Below, piece by piece: positions 25,403 to 34,901 of a stretch of DNA of 64,000 nt. This DNA comes from Phycisphaerales bacterium (GTDB lineage: Bacteria; Planctomycetota; Phycisphaerae; Phycisphaerales; SM1A02), in assembly GCA_029268515.1 (NCBI GenBank), contig JAQWNP010000003.1, positions 1 through 64,000 of the forward strand, in the 5' to 3' direction. Position numbers and translations under genes: made by a program. Each line of letters opens with the position of its first letter. The first letter of the stretch is position 1. The notes beneath the pieces are model-generated. The model had not been told where the DNA came from. It ran no database searches and saw only the letters and a program-made list of their open reading frames with translations.

Positions 25403-26286
25403 TTGCGAATGACCTGCGATGATCTCAAGCGAGCTTGGAGTGCAATGGAGCTCTTCTGCAGTGCAGTGAGTCGCAGGCGACGATTACTCGCCAATCGATC
25501 AGGCTGTTGAGCCAGCTTCTCAAGCAACTGGCGGTAGATTTTTGTCATGGCCCAAAGAGTTGATTGGCACGCCGGGTTAATCAGGGCGTCAAGCGGTGCA
25601 GACTCGATATAAAAGCACCGGGCTCGATCGATCTGGGCGATGATGAATTCGCGGCATTTCTTGCCATCGGTCCAATTGTAAAAATCCTCTGGCGTGATCT
25701 CGTGTTGTGCGAATTCATCCGCAGGAAGATAGACCCGGCCAATGGAATAATCTTCACGGAAGTCGCGAAGAATATTTGTGAGCTGAAAAGCAACGCCACG
25801 CTTGATGGCAAGGTCGTTGGCTTTCTCACTTGGACCTCGGTAGCCCCAGATAGCGATACAAACCAGACCAACGGTCGAAGCCACACGATGGCAGTATTGT
25901 TCAAGATCTTCGAAGCTCTCGTAGTGTGTACTTTGAACATCGTCCAATTGGCCACGCAGCATGTCATGAAATGGCTTGTGGTCTAAGGATGTGCGTTGGG
26001 CAACTTCTGAGAGTGCGATCCATACTGCTTCGTCTGAAGCGGGCGCACCTCGTAGTGCGATGTCGGTCAGCTGTGCAAACTGATTTAACGCTTCTTCAGC
26101 TTGCTTGGAGTCAACCGCATCATCGACCATATCATCAGCTTCTCGCATCCAGGTATAGACCGCATACAGTGAAGATCGCTGCGGCTCTGGAAGGAGCTTG
26201 AGTCCGTAGTAAAAATTCCGGGCTCTGGTCCGCGTAATCTGACGGCATGTTTCAAATGCCTGTGCTGTGCTAGCGAGCTGTGTCAA
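25399..26286 (-). CDS. hpnD: Presqualene diphosphate synthase
   Basis: Condenses two farnesyl diphosphates to presqualene diphosphate. 295 residues of the squalene/phytoene-synthase fold. First Asp-rich motif: YTWMREADDMVDDAVDS (about 44-60); second: LTNILRDFREDYSIGRVYLP (about 188-207). RARNFYYGLKLLPEPQRSSLYAVY opens the family profile. Both Asp motifs are intact, as expected for the first half-reaction. The start overlaps the hpnC stop by 4 bp and the stop overlaps the hpnE start, so all three are translationally coupled. Phytoene synthase is the main alternative but the neighbours argue for HpnD. Confidence 0.9.
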   Translation of the reverse strand: MTQLASTAQAFETCRQITRTRARNFYYGLKLLPEPQRSSLYAVYTWMREADDMVDDAVDSKQAEEALNQFAQLTDIALRGAPASDEAVWIALSEVAQRTSLDHKPFHDMLRGQLDDVQSTHYESFEDLEQYCHRVASTVGLVCIAIWGYRGPSEKANDLAIKRGVAFQLTNILRDFREDYSIGRVYLPADEFAQHEITPEDFYNWTDGKKCREFIIAQIDRARCFYIESAPLDALINPACQSTLWAMTKIYRQLLEKLAQQPDRLASNRRLRLTALQKSSIALQARLRSSQVIRK

Positions 26287-27272
26287 TTCGCCTTACTCCT
26301 TCTAAGCCGCCAGGCCAGGCACCAAGCGTTGAGTAGCAGTTGGGCTTTCGTGAATTTCGTTAATCGGGGCCTCATCAGACACGTCATGCAGTTCCACTGT
26401 TCTATTCGGCGGAGAATGGTGCGGCCTCCTGCTGCAAAGAGCCAGATCAACGGCCGAGTGGTTGGCGACACCTGATCAATTAATGGACAGCCTCGCTCGT
26501 AGAGCATCCAAGTTTTATCTACACAAAGGCGGATCGTCTTTTGAAATTCTCCCAAGAATGTCTGATCCGGCGCGTACCCTTGTCTGCATGAGGCATCCAG
26601 TCGTGCTTCAAAATCAGTACTCGAGATTAACGCGTTTGGTATGTAGAGTCGATCTCGCTCCAGCCAATCACGCTGAACATCTTGCCAATGATTTGTGAGT
26701 TGTAGTGCAGTGCAGATGTCATCGCTTTGGCTGAGCTGCTGCTTACTGACTGGCTCGTCCTCACAAACAGCAAGAACCAGTCGGCCAACCGGGTTCGCAC
26801 TCAATTGGCAATACGCCAAGACATCGTCCCAGCTTTCGTATCGTGTTTTGTGCTGGTCTTGCTCAAATGCAGAAATGAGGTCATCAAACGGTTTGACTTG
26901 GAGGCCTCGCCGTTCGATCGCAGGCTGTAGAGCAACAAAGACAGGGTGCCGACTCTCTCCGGCAAAGCATTTATGCAGTTCACTGCGCCACCACTGAAGC
27001 AGCTCAGTTGACCGATCTTTGTCCCCTATCTCATCACCCAGATCATCTGACCAGCGGCAGAAGCTATAGATCGCAGCAAAATCTGGTCGCCTCTCAATTG
27101 GGACGAGGCGACTGAGAACGGTGAAGTTCTCATAATGTCCGGTCGTAAGCCGTCGGCAGTAGGCCTGGGCCTCATCGAGCGTCACAGGCTGGACCTGATC
27201 TGGGCCATAAAGGGCCAACTGAGAGGCCGGATTAAGATGGGTATTGCTGTTCACTTTTAGAGGAAACTCCAC
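26283..27272 (-). CDS. hpnC: Hydroxysqualene synthase
   Basis: Converts presqualene diphosphate to hydroxysqualene. 329 residues. GHYENFTVLSRLVPIERR is the typical HpnC opening, with IYSFCRWSDDLGDEIGD as first Asp-rich motif and LTNHWQDVQRDWLERDRLYIP as the second (cited in part). The second motif is altered relative to hpnD (NHWQDVQRD against NILRDFRED), as usual for HpnC. First gene of the leftward hpnCDE operon. Its start region faces ispH (about 100 bp between starts), so isoprenoid precursor and squalene genes share one divergent control region. No squalene-hopene cyclase is nearby. Confidence 0.9.
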   Translation of the reverse strand: MEFPLKVNSNTHLNPASQLALYGPDQVQPVTLDEAQAYCRRLTTGHYENFTVLSRLVPIERRPDFAAIYSFCRWSDDLGDEIGDKDRSTELLQWWRSELHKCFAGESRHPVFVALQPAIERRGLQVKPFDDLISAFEQDQHKTRYESWDDVLAYCQLSANPVGRLVLAVCEDEPVSKQQLSQSDDICTALQLTNHWQDVQRDWLERDRLYIPNALISSTDFEARLDASCRQGYAPDQTFLGEFQKTIRLCVDKTWMLYERGCPLIDQVSPTTRPLIWLFAAGGRTILRRIEQWNCMTCLMRPRLTKFTKAQLLLNAWCLAWRLRRSKAN

Positions 27273-27375
27273 TGAGATGGGCCACTGTATCGGGCCTGAG
27301 GTGACCAGACCAGTCGATCAGGTCTTGAGTCGCCCGCAGGGGGGGCATATGATCTTCCTGGAGTATCAAAACACA

Positions 27376-28434
27376 ATGGAACTTATTCTTGCCAATCCGA
27401 GGGGTTTCTGTGCCGGAGTCTATATGGCGATTGACGTGGTCGATCAGCTGTTAGAAATTTGCCCAGAAGAGCCAATCTTTGTTTATCACGAGATCGTCCA
27501 TAACAAGCACGTGGTCGATCGCTTCAGAGAAGAAGGCGTTACTTTCGTTGATGATCTTCAAGAGGTCCCATCGGGATCGATCTGTGTCTTCAGCGCTCAC
27601 GGTGTGAGTCCGGCTTTGCGAAAAGAAGCGGCCGAACGAAACCTTACTGCGATCGACGCAACTTGTCCGCTTGTCACCAAGGTACATGCTGAAGCTGTTC
27701 GGTATGCCCGCAAAGGTTATCAAATACTCTTGATTGGACATGCAGATCACCAAGAGGTCATTGGAACCAGAGGTGAGGCACCAGAAGCAATGCAGGTTGT
27801 TGAGGCTGCTGAAGATATTCCAGGACTCAATATTCTGGATCCCAAGAAGCTTGTCTATCTGACTCAGACAACACTGAGCATGGATGATGCTGAAGTGATT
27901 ATCCAGGCGCTCAAAGGAGCGTTCCCGGAGATCAAGTCGCCGCCGAGTGATGACATCTGCTATGCCACGACAAATCGACAGATTGCAGTTCGGGCGATTG
28001 CTCCAGACTGCGATCTGGTTTTAGTTGTTGGTAGCATTACGAGTTCAAACTCTTTGCGACTGACAGAAATCTCGGAGGGGCTAGGAACGCGTGCCATTCT
28101 TATTGATGATAAATCTGAACTAAAATCAGAATGGTTTGAGGGCATCAATCGTGTTTTGATTACTGCAGGCGCCAGTGCACCAGAGCACCTCGTCAAAGAT
28201 CTTATCTTGCACATGATTGATGAATATGGTGGCGAGGTTGAACAGCGTGATGTTTCGCAGGAGGCTGTTGAGTTTGGCCTGCCCGGTACACTAAAGCACT
28301 TCATGCGGTCACGCGGCATTGATCCTTCTGGTCGCCGTATTCAAATGGATAAGACGGCATCAATTGATAGTTTTCTCGATGGCCACGGAATTGCACACCG
28401 CCGTGTTGATCTAACTGTGTCTGCCAACGGCTAA
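27376..28434 (+). CDS. ispH: 4-hydroxy-3-methylbut-2-enyl diphosphate reductase
   Basis: IspH performs the last step of the MEP pathway, giving IPP and DMAPP, with a [4Fe-4S] cluster. From ATG 27376 (MELILANPRGFCAGV) it has 352 residues; the frame opens earlier (27244), but homologues begin at MxxxLANPRGFCAGV. The three cluster cysteines are in GFCAGV, DATCPLV and DDICYATTNRQ. HADHQEVIGTRGE carries the proton-donor Glu, and GSITSSNSLRL the diphosphate-binding SxN. A C-terminal extension of about 40 residues (MRSRGIDPSGRRIQMDKT...) goes beyond E. coli IspH (316). The stop is immediately followed by the rlmN ATG, so the two are coupled. Confidence 0.94.
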   Translation: MELILANPRGFCAGVYMAIDVVDQLLEICPEEPIFVYHEIVHNKHVVDRFREEGVTFVDDLQEVPSGSICVFSAHGVSPALRKEAAERNLTAIDATCPLVTKVHAEAVRYARKGYQILLIGHADHQEVIGTRGEAPEAMQVVEAAEDIPGLNILDPKKLVYLTQTTLSMDDAEVIIQALKGAFPEIKSPPSDDICYATTNRQIAVRAIAPDCDLVLVVGSITSSNSLRLTEISEGLGTRAILIDDKSELKSEWFEGINRVLITAGASAPEHLVKDLILHMIDEYGGEVEQRDVSQEAVEFGLPGTLKHFMRSRGIDPSGRRIQMDKTASIDSFLDGHGIAHRRVDLTVSANG

Positions 28435-29526
28435 ATGAGTCATTCCGCAACAACTGCTTTCTTTGATCTCGATCAGGACCAGCTTGTCCATTGGTGCGAT
28501 GAGAATGATCTGCCCAGCTATACAGCAGGCCAGATACAACAATGGGTTTATCAGCACGGTTGCGCCAATCCGCAAGAAATGAGCAATCTCCGCCAATCGA
28601 CGCGCGATCTCTTGGCTGAAAAGATGGTTTTTCTAGAGGGCCAGGTGAACCGTCACCAGCTTGCCACAGATGGCACACAAAAAATATTGGTTCGTTGGCC
28701 CGATACAGGTGATGAACTCAAGCTTGGTGAGTCAGTAATGATTCCGGATGGCCAGCGCGCAACAGCCTGTCTTTCGAGTCAGATTGGGTGCCCTGTCGGT
28801 TGCCGGTTCTGCGCTTCGGGGCTGGGTGGATTAGAAGGAAATCTGACCGCTGGAAGGATCGTTGAACAGGTCTATCATCTGACTCGTTTAGCAGGTCGTG
28901 AGCGTATTACACATGTTGTCTTCATGGGCATGGGTGAGCCATTGGCCAATTTTGCAAGCGTGACCAAAGCAATCAAAACCCTCAACGCTCCCTGGGGATT
29001 TGGTATCGGAGCACGTCGCATTACCGTATCAACCGTGGGCTTGCCGGTAGCGATCCGTCGCTTGGCGGCATTTGATCTACCTATTACGCTTGCACTGAGC
29101 CTCCATGCTCCCAACGATGAACTAAGGCGCGAGCTCATACCTTGGGCTGAATATGCAACTATTTCTGAATTGCTAGATGCGTGCCAAGAGTACTTTCGTC
29201 GCTCCGGTCGAGAGATTACGCTCGAGTACCTTCTTCTGGGTGGGGTCAATGATTTTCCAGAACATGCCAGAGAGCTGGCTGTTGTAGCGAAACAGTTGCG
29301 TGCCAACATAAACTTGATCAGATATAACGAAGTCAAAGGCCTGCCTTATGAGCGTCCTGCCACAGATGACGTGCTTCGTTTTCAAGAGATCCTACGTGGC
29401 AAGCGCGTCAACGCGCATATTCGTAAGAGCCGGGGTCGTGATATCGCTGCCGCATGTGGCCAGCTGCGGCGATTGACTCAGCCAACGATTCAGCAGACCG
29501 CCGGTGATCTTAAAAGCAAGTCGTAA
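28435..29526 (+). CDS. rlmN: 23S rRNA (adenine-2503-C2)-methyltransferase, dual-specificity RlmN
   Basis: Radical-SAM enzyme that methylates C2 of A2503 in 23S rRNA and A37 of some tRNAs. 363 residues. The radical-SAM cluster motif CPVGCRFCASG (CxxxCxxC) is near residue 120, followed by HVVFMGMGEPLANF and ITVSTVGLP. RGRDIAAACGQLRR holds the C-terminal methyl-carrying cysteine; the other conserved Cys is the first in the ACLSSQIGC area by family alignment. The N-terminal helical domain (YTAGQIQQWVYQHG) binds RNA. It begins directly after the ispH stop. RlmN rather than Cfr by length and context. Confidence 0.94.
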   Translation: MSHSATTAFFDLDQDQLVHWCDENDLPSYTAGQIQQWVYQHGCANPQEMSNLRQSTRDLLAEKMVFLEGQVNRHQLATDGTQKILVRWPDTGDELKLGESVMIPDGQRATACLSSQIGCPVGCRFCASGLGGLEGNLTAGRIVEQVYHLTRLAGRERITHVVFMGMGEPLANFASVTKAIKTLNAPWGFGIGARRITVSTVGLPVAIRRLAAFDLPITLALSLHAPNDELRRELIPWAEYATISELLDACQEYFRRSGREITLEYLLLGGVNDFPEHARELAVVAKQLRANINLIRYNEVKGLPYERPATDDVLRFQEILRGKRVNAHIRKSRGRDIAAACGQLRRLTQPTIQQTAGDLKSKS

Positions 29527-29529
29527 TCG

Positions 29530-32500
29530 CTAGTCATCGCTTGGAATCTGGCCGTCTGATTCTGTGAAGCCAGCGATAATTCTCGTAATGTCATCTGAAG
29601 TAGCGCTCCGAAATTCGCCACTTTCGACCATTGTATTAAGCGTCTGAAACATCAGCAGCATCCGCTTGTGGTCAGTCGAGGAAGCATTGGCCACATCTTC
29701 TGCCATCGAGACCAAGAGCCTCCGGAGCTCCCTCTGCCGTCGCGTGCCTCTCCATCGAAATGGCACCGTGTGCCGAAGCTCGGAGGCGAGGCAAGCCATC
29801 CAATCACTTGTTCGAACATCTGCACGAAGACGCCACTTGAGAACAGTCAGCTCAAATCGCACCAAAAAACGTCTTTCGATTTCATCGCCGCGGGCATGCT
29901 TAACATCAAGCCGCTGGCGCGTTCTCATTCGATGTGCTCGACTGACAATCATCGCAGCGATATAAATTGGATCGCGAATGAGCATGCAGTCCGCAAGTGG
30001 AAGTACGGCAGATCTCGTGAGCTGTCGGCCATGATCTGCGCGGTCAACACTGTAGAGCCCAGTGATTAAATCTGCATATCGTTTCGCGTACTCATACCCA
30101 CCCCACTGCATACACCTGTAGAGACTATGGACGAAGTCGCTGGCAGACTCTCTTCCAGGTGCGGTTTCAAGCATGCCGGGCATGAGTGAGATTGAGTGTG
30201 TGAGGAGCTGACAGAATCTCTTGGGATCGTGCTTCTTGGCAAAGCGGCCAGGCCGCCACTGCCACCACCGCCGTGGTGGTACAAGGAGTTCAAGGCGTCG
30301 CACAAGTCGGCTGACTGATCCCTCCGTACGTACGCGAGGTCTGACAATTCGGTCCCGATGTACGACCAATCGTCTTCCAAATATAAAAGCTTCCATCAAG
30401 CGTCCAAACTGAGGCGATTCTGTTGCGCGCACAGCACTTTCCATCGCATCTGCCGTCAGTGGTATGAGTCCCAACTGGAACGCACTGCCAAGAAGAACCA
30501 GATCGGTCAAACGGTCGGTTAAGAACCAGCTTCGCCCCAGAGATGCGACATCTTCGAGAAGGCGGATATCTGTTCTCGCTGTCTCTCTGAGCCATTGATC
30601 CAAAATACCCATGTCAGGAGATCTGTGATCCGCATCAAACTCACCGGTATTGGCGACGACATAAGTTTGCTCAGCATTTGCCACACGAAGTGACCGATCG
30701 GGTGCAATAGCTCGAGCTGTTTCAATCGGATCGAGCCCCAGGAGCAAATCAGCATCACCAAAGGGAATTGTTGGCGGATCAGTGAGGCCATCACTACGCG
30801 GCTGAGAAAAGAGGAGCTGCGACCATGCCCGGCGACCAGCACCAATTGGACTGGGCTGATACCGCACTGCAACTGCGTAACCCATCTCATGTGCGGCCTG
30901 ACAGAGTATCTGTGCAATGAGACCAGGTGGATCTCCCCGATACCCTGCGAGATGGACACGCCAGTGGGCGCTCTTGCCATGAATCGGCGTTGGTGTTGGC
31001 AATACTTCAGACCCGAGTTCTCTGAGACGATGAACTGGCGGCCGAGTGCGTATGACCTCAACTTGCTCAAGGAGCGGACGAATTCGGCTTCTAAACGTAG
31101 CTCGATGACCTGCTGGCACCGCTTGTGCAGAAAACACCGAAGCAAGCGGCTCTACGGTATCGGGATGCTCGCGTTCACTTGTCACAGTAGCTCGCCTTGC
31201 ACGAATCCGGCAAGCTTCTTCAGCCGCCTGCCTTAATCGCTGCAAGGGCTGAAATCCGCGTTCGTCAATTTCCACCAACATTTGTTCGATCCGTCGCACA
31301 TCAAAGCGTGGCGGTGGGCCGTCTCGCACAATTAGAACTGTAAGCTTGGCGCCAAGCAGCCCTTCTGCAATCGCCTCTGTCAATGCAGTCACATCATCCA
31401 AATTGCCAACTAGTATTTTTGTTCCTTCAGTGACTTTGGCAGGTACTAATGCAGTTGCAAAACGTTCAAGATCGAGTTGGCCTGATGACTCCAGAATTAA
31501 CATCACGCAGTTCTTTTTAGCGAGGGCTGCCTGCGGTATCGCTCCCGCGCCATGCTGCACAAATGCGTCGTGAGACCATTTCTCAATGAATGTTGGTTGT
31601 TGTCGTGTCCCTAATTCCAAGTCACCATCAATCACGAGGCCTGTCGGCAAGGCGGCTGGTTCGATTTCTCCAGGATTTTCTACCAGTGACTGAAATGCTG
31701 AAACAACAAGTGCCTGCAGCGCTGCCCAAGCTGCCGCAGGACCGACTATCTCACCGCGTGGCGGCAGCATTACCTCTGGGCTTAGGATGGCCGGCGTAAG
31801 ATGGTGTTGTACCTGTCGACTAGGGCCAATCTCATGCAGTAGATGATCAATAGATCTCGCTAGCAAGGATGGATGAGCCACATCCCCAGGTGCAATCGTA
31901 CGAACCACGCCATCGCGATCTTGAGGTAGCGTACGTCCCCAAATGAGGCCTGGCTTCTGCCCCTGGGCTCGGAGTGTCTCTGCGGCATCAATAATTTTAT
32001 CCATCACACATCCAGGCCGAGTCTCAAGCACAATCACCTGGTGGCATCGGGTGAGGATTCGACTGATGGCTGGCAAGTCAACTGGATCGATCAAGCCCAA
32101 TTGCAAAATGGGCACGCGCCCCGTCAAGTTAAAAAGTTCGACAAGGTAATCAAGCGATGGATCAGCAACGCCCACGGTTATAAAACCAAAGTTTGCTCGC
32201 TCGCCAGGACTCGGTAGTGCTGAGGCACTATTGAGCTCCATGCGTCTGGCGACACGCATAAGCCCTCCACCCTCTTGCCCGCGCCAACGGCGTCGACGTT
32301 CATGTTGTCGTAACACTTCAGGTTCATCACCACGATTCGGTCGCCCCTCAATTGAACCTCCTGAATGAACCAAGGAGGAATGACAGATGATTGCAACCAC
32401 TTGCTTGCCCGCTCGGCCCAGTCGCAGTGCGAATTCAATAGAGTCGCGGAGTTGTGAGAGGCTTGCTGGTTCTAAGCATGGGATGCCAAATTTTGCAGCG

Positions 32501-32931
32501 GTTTGCCGAGGGCATAGGCGGGGCTCATTATCGTGGTCATCCTCAAGTAGCAGCACGAGGACACCCTTCGTAGAACGGGTTGCCTCAGTCATTCGCTCTA
32601 GTTCATCCCACACTTTGGCGAGTTGGTTATTTGGGACTGATGAAAGAACATTGCGACCAGCAAGTGTTTCATTCCAAGCCAAATGAACCGCGCGAGCGGA
32701 GTCCAAGGTGGAAAGCAACTCAATGTCATGCTGCTGGAGAATCGATTTTGTCAGGGACTCCTCCCCAGTGGAGGCCAGATCGGCCGGCCCCAGCCTTGGC
32801 GTCGCAATCAGCGAAATTGGGGGCTCGCACTCCAGGGCACTTTTGAGAATAGTCTGAGCATAAGTGAGATAGACAAGTCCACTGCCGGTATTCAGTGCAT
32901 GGGGCGCCTGTCTGTTTGATCCAGTTTCCAC
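29530..32931 (-). CDS. Large 2-oxoacid:ferredoxin oxidoreductase-like protein (fused indolepyruvate oxidoreductase type), probably degenerate
   Basis: 1,133 residues starting at GTG 32931. I read it as a divergent fused IOR. Residues 18-200 resemble the pyrimidine domain (HLAWNETLAG, VLVLLLEDDHDNEP, AKFGIPCLEP). About 247-310 resembles the transketolase-C-like domain (GRVPILQLGLIDPVDLPAI, QVIVLETRPG). About 430-560 sits where the thiamine-diphosphate domain belongs. About 656-860 resembles the gamma domain (HWRVHLAGYRGDPPGLIAQI, DADLLLGLDPIETARAI, DRLTDLVLLGSAFQLGLIPL). Residues 860-1133 are an extra Arg-rich helical region. No CxxCxxC ferredoxin motif, no CPGCPHR and no clear GDGxxxxxN thiamine motif is visible, so catalysis is doubtful. 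It lies 14 bp after the HAD phosphatase gene. The assignment is inference from pattern. Confidence 0.55.
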   Translation of the reverse strand: METGSNRQAPHALNTGSGLVYLTYAQTILKSALECEPPISLIATPRLGPADLASTGEESLTKSILQQHDIELLSTLDSARAVHLAWNETLAGRNVLSSVPNNQLAKVWDELERMTEATRSTKGVLVLLLEDDHDNEPRLCPRQTAAKFGIPCLEPASLSQLRDSIEFALRLGRAGKQVVAIICHSSLVHSGGSIEGRPNRGDEPEVLRQHERRRRWRGQEGGGLMRVARRMELNSASALPSPGERANFGFITVGVADPSLDYLVELFNLTGRVPILQLGLIDPVDLPAISRILTRCHQVIVLETRPGCVMDKIIDAAETLRAQGQKPGLIWGRTLPQDRDGVVRTIAPGDVAHPSLLARSIDHLLHEIGPSRQVQHHLTPAILSPEVMLPPRGEIVGPAAAWAALQALVVSAFQSLVENPGEIEPAALPTGLVIDGDLELGTRQQPTFIEKWSHDAFVQHGAGAIPQAALAKKNCVMLILESSGQLDLERFATALVPAKVTEGTKILVGNLDDVTALTEAIAEGLLGAKLTVLIVRDGPPPRFDVRRIEQMLVEIDERGFQPLQRLRQAAEEACRIRARRATVTSEREHPDTVEPLASVFSAQAVPAGHRATFRSRIRPLLEQVEVIRTRPPVHRLRELGSEVLPTPTPIHGKSAHWRVHLAGYRGDPPGLIAQILCQAAHEMGYAVAVRYQPSPIGAGRRAWSQLLFSQPRSDGLTDPPTIPFGDADLLLGLDPIETARAIAPDRSLRVANAEQTYVVANTGEFDADHRSPDMGILDQWLRETARTDIRLLEDVASLGRSWFLTDRLTDLVLLGSAFQLGLIPLTADAMESAVRATESPQFGRLMEAFIFGRRLVVHRDRIVRPRVRTEGSVSRLVRRLELLVPPRRWWQWRPGRFAKKHDPKRFCQLLTHSISLMPGMLETAPGRESASDFVHSLYRCMQWGGYEYAKRYADLITGLYSVDRADHGRQLTRSAVLPLADCMLIRDPIYIAAMIVSRAHRMRTRQRLDVKHARGDEIERRFLVRFELTVLKWRLRADVRTSDWMACLASELRHTVPFRWRGTRRQRELRRLLVSMAEDVANASSTDHKRMLLMFQTLNTMVESGEFRSATSDDITRIIAGFTESDGQIPSDD

Positions 32932-32945
32932 GCCTGGACCATCGC

Positions 32946-33845
32946 CTATGCTGATCCCGACGTCAACTTACCCGCAAGAATCTGATCAATTGCTTGGGCG
33001 ACCCCGTCATGACGATGGTCGTTTGTGACGTGATCAGCCGCATCTTTCACATGTTCATCCGCATTCCCCATCGCAATTCCCATGCCCACATTTTTGAGGA
33101 GATCAATGTCGTTGAGACCATCTCCGATTGCAGCAACCTGCGACGCATCCCAAGATCGACTCAGCATGATCCGCTCTAGCATCACCCATTTTGATACACC
33201 CTTGGCAAACACCTCGAGTAGCTGAACGCGCCCTATCTTCTTCCGATTGGCTTGCTGATCACCCTCAGGCGTGACTGCTGGCCAGAAGAGTATCTCAAGC
33301 TGATCGGAATATTCCCGACATAGAATCTCTGCGACTTCAGCGAGTGTCTGGTGAGCTGATACGGCACCAGCGCGAATAGAATGCTCGGGATGAGGATCAT
33401 CATCGAGTCGTCTTCGGTACTGGCAAGACATTGCAAGGTGATCAAACCACCACTCCGTAACCGGATCGAGTGTTGCATCTCCGACAGCAAGATAGTCATA
33501 TCCCGTCCTTGACGCGTCTTTGAGCAAAAGCACTTTGTGCTGAGCAGGAATCAAGAGATTTGCAATGAGCTCGACTTGTTCTGGCTGAAGAACAATGCGA
33601 TCCAAGGTGCGGCCGGCACTATCTGTGAGCAGTGCACCGCCAGCGCTGATCACGAGCCCTTGGTGTTCTACGGCTTTCAAGGCCGCGGCAGACTCTGAGG
33701 CAGTCCTGCCAGTTGCGATAATGATCTCCAGCCCGGCCTCGAGGGCTCGAAAAACAGCCCGCCGATTCTGATCGGAAACCTTAGCTTCAGGACCCATTAA
33801 TGTTCCGTCAAGATCTATAACGATCGCTTTAAAGTCCGTAGCCAT
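32946..33845 (-). CDS. HAD-superfamily phosphatase, Cof type (class IIB)
   Basis: 299 residues. Motif I IDLDGTLMG holds the nucleophile and acid/base aspartates, motif II is IIATGRTASE, motif III the Lys in the ANRKKIGRVQLLEV region, and motif IV AIGDGLNDIDLLKNVGMGIAMGNA. The cap between residues 90 and 200 is of C2B size, as in Cof/YbiV-type sugar-phosphate phosphatases. The end (DHVTNDHRHDGVAQAI) matches the family tail. The substrate cannot be told. It precedes the IOR-like gene by 14 bp on the same strand and is likely co-transcribed. Confidence 0.9.
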   Translation of the reverse strand: MATDFKAIVIDLDGTLMGPEAKVSDQNRRAVFRALEAGLEIIIATGRTASESAAALKAVEHQGLVISAGGALLTDSAGRTLDRIVLQPEQVELIANLLIPAQHKVLLLKDASRTGYDYLAVGDATLDPVTEWWFDHLAMSCQYRRRLDDDPHPEHSIRAGAVSAHQTLAEVAEILCREYSDQLEILFWPAVTPEGDQQANRKKIGRVQLLEVFAKGVSKWVMLERIMLSRSWDASQVAAIGDGLNDIDLLKNVGMGIAMGNADEHVKDAADHVTNDHRHDGVAQAIDQILAGKLTSGSA

Positions 33846-33950
33846 GTTCTGAAAGTAAGCCCTACAGAGAGGAGAGGCAAGTCAGTTTGCCCACCTCAGC
33901 CGCCCACCGTAGGCTACTGACATGATGAATCCCCAAAGGGGCACTAATCT

Positions 33951-34901
33951 GTGAGCAAGTCTAATTCCAAGGACAAACGTGCTTTGGCCAGCTCGCTTGA
34001 GCCAGCACTACAGGAATTGCTCAAAGGAAAACTGCAACCAATCCATTGGTTCAAAGCCGATTGGCAGCGCGGCGGGGCCGCGACTGGAAAGAGTATTTTT
34101 GAAGACCACAATGGCAAACATAACGTCGTTGTTAAGTTACCCGTTGGCCCGCAAGAACTTATATGGACGCGGCGACTACAAACAGCAAGCAAGCCATTGC
34201 CGATCCCCCATCTTTTTGCATCTGGTCATGAATTGGGTGGATATGACCTTGCATGGCTGATCATCGAATGTTTGCCGACTGGGCCGCTGGCGCTGCGTTG
34301 GCACGAGAATCATATCCAGAGAATTGCATCGGCATCAGCTCAGTTTTATGCCGCAGCTGGTGCCTATGAGATCGACCAAGCACCTAAAAGAGAGCCATGG
34401 GAAGACCTGATCCGCGACGCTCAAAAGTCGGTGAGGGTTAATAAAATATCTGAGCGAAAGCGATGGGCCTCAGCTCTCAGGACACTCAAACGTCGCTCGG
34501 AACAGTTGGTGCAGCAATGGCGGGCGAGAAAAACTAACCAATGGCTTCATGGTGATTTGCATATGGCCAATGCCATGACGCGAGGGGAATTTACGAAGGG
34601 CGAGGTGGTGCTCATTGATCTTGCGGAAGTCCATGTTGGGCACTGGCTAGAAGATGCTGTTTATCTGGAACGCCGGCTTTGGGCGATGCCAGAGCGAATG
34701 AAAAAGACACGTCCTGTCCGAGCTATTGCCACAGCTCGACGCCAGCTGGGCCTCGATGTTGAGGCTCAGTTTGGGCGATTAGCGATGATTCGCCGCGCGC
34801 TGCTCGCCGGTTCAGCCCCTGCTTTCATGCGTTCAGAGGGGCATCCTCAATATCTTGCAGCCTGCCTCACTCGGCTGGAGTCAGCCCTGGCATCTCTCTA
34901 A
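33951..34901 (+). CDS. APH-family phosphotransferase-like protein
   Basis: 316 residues starting at GTG 33951, with AAAGGGG about 9 nt upstream. It has the aminoglycoside-phosphotransferase/choline-kinase fold: NVVVKLPVG in the N-lobe supplies the ATP-binding Lys, LHGDLHMANAM is the Brenner motif with catalytic Asp and metal-binding Asn, and VVLIDLAEVHVGHWLEDAVYLE contains the second metal Asp (IDLAEV in place of the usual IDWE/IDFE; quoted in part). A C-terminal helical part follows. Families of this sort phosphorylate small molecules, sugars or ethanolamine-type compounds as often as antibiotics, so no resistance role is implied. It is divergent from the HAD gene. Confidence 0.75.
   Translation: MSKSNSKDKRALASSLEPALQELLKGKLQPIHWFKADWQRGGAATGKSIFEDHNGKHNVVVKLPVGPQELIWTRRLQTASKPLPIPHLFASGHELGGYDLAWLIIECLPTGPLALRWHENHIQRIASASAQFYAAAGAYEIDQAPKREPWEDLIRDAQKSVRVNKISERKRWASALRTLKRRSEQLVQQWRARKTNQWLHGDLHMANAMTRGEFTKGEVVLIDLAEVHVGHWLEDAVYLERRLWAMPERMKKTRPVRAIATARRQLGLDVEAQFGRLAMIRRALLAGSAPAFMRSEGHPQYLAACLTRLESALASL

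Noticed and set aside
30889-31236. 115-codon plus-strand frame and other frames opposite the IOR-like gene
   Set aside because: Shadows of a long, uninterrupted 1,133-codon gene with domain-like sequence.
29530-32931. Reading the 1,133-residue protein as a functional ferredoxin-dependent oxidoreductase for the reductive TCA cycle
   Set aside because: Tempting given the citryl-CoA genes, but the iron-sulfur and thiamine motifs needed for that reaction are not visible.
33951-34901. Aminoglycoside resistance gene
   Set aside because: Only the general APH fold is supported; such proteins usually act on other substrates and there is no mobile or resistance context.
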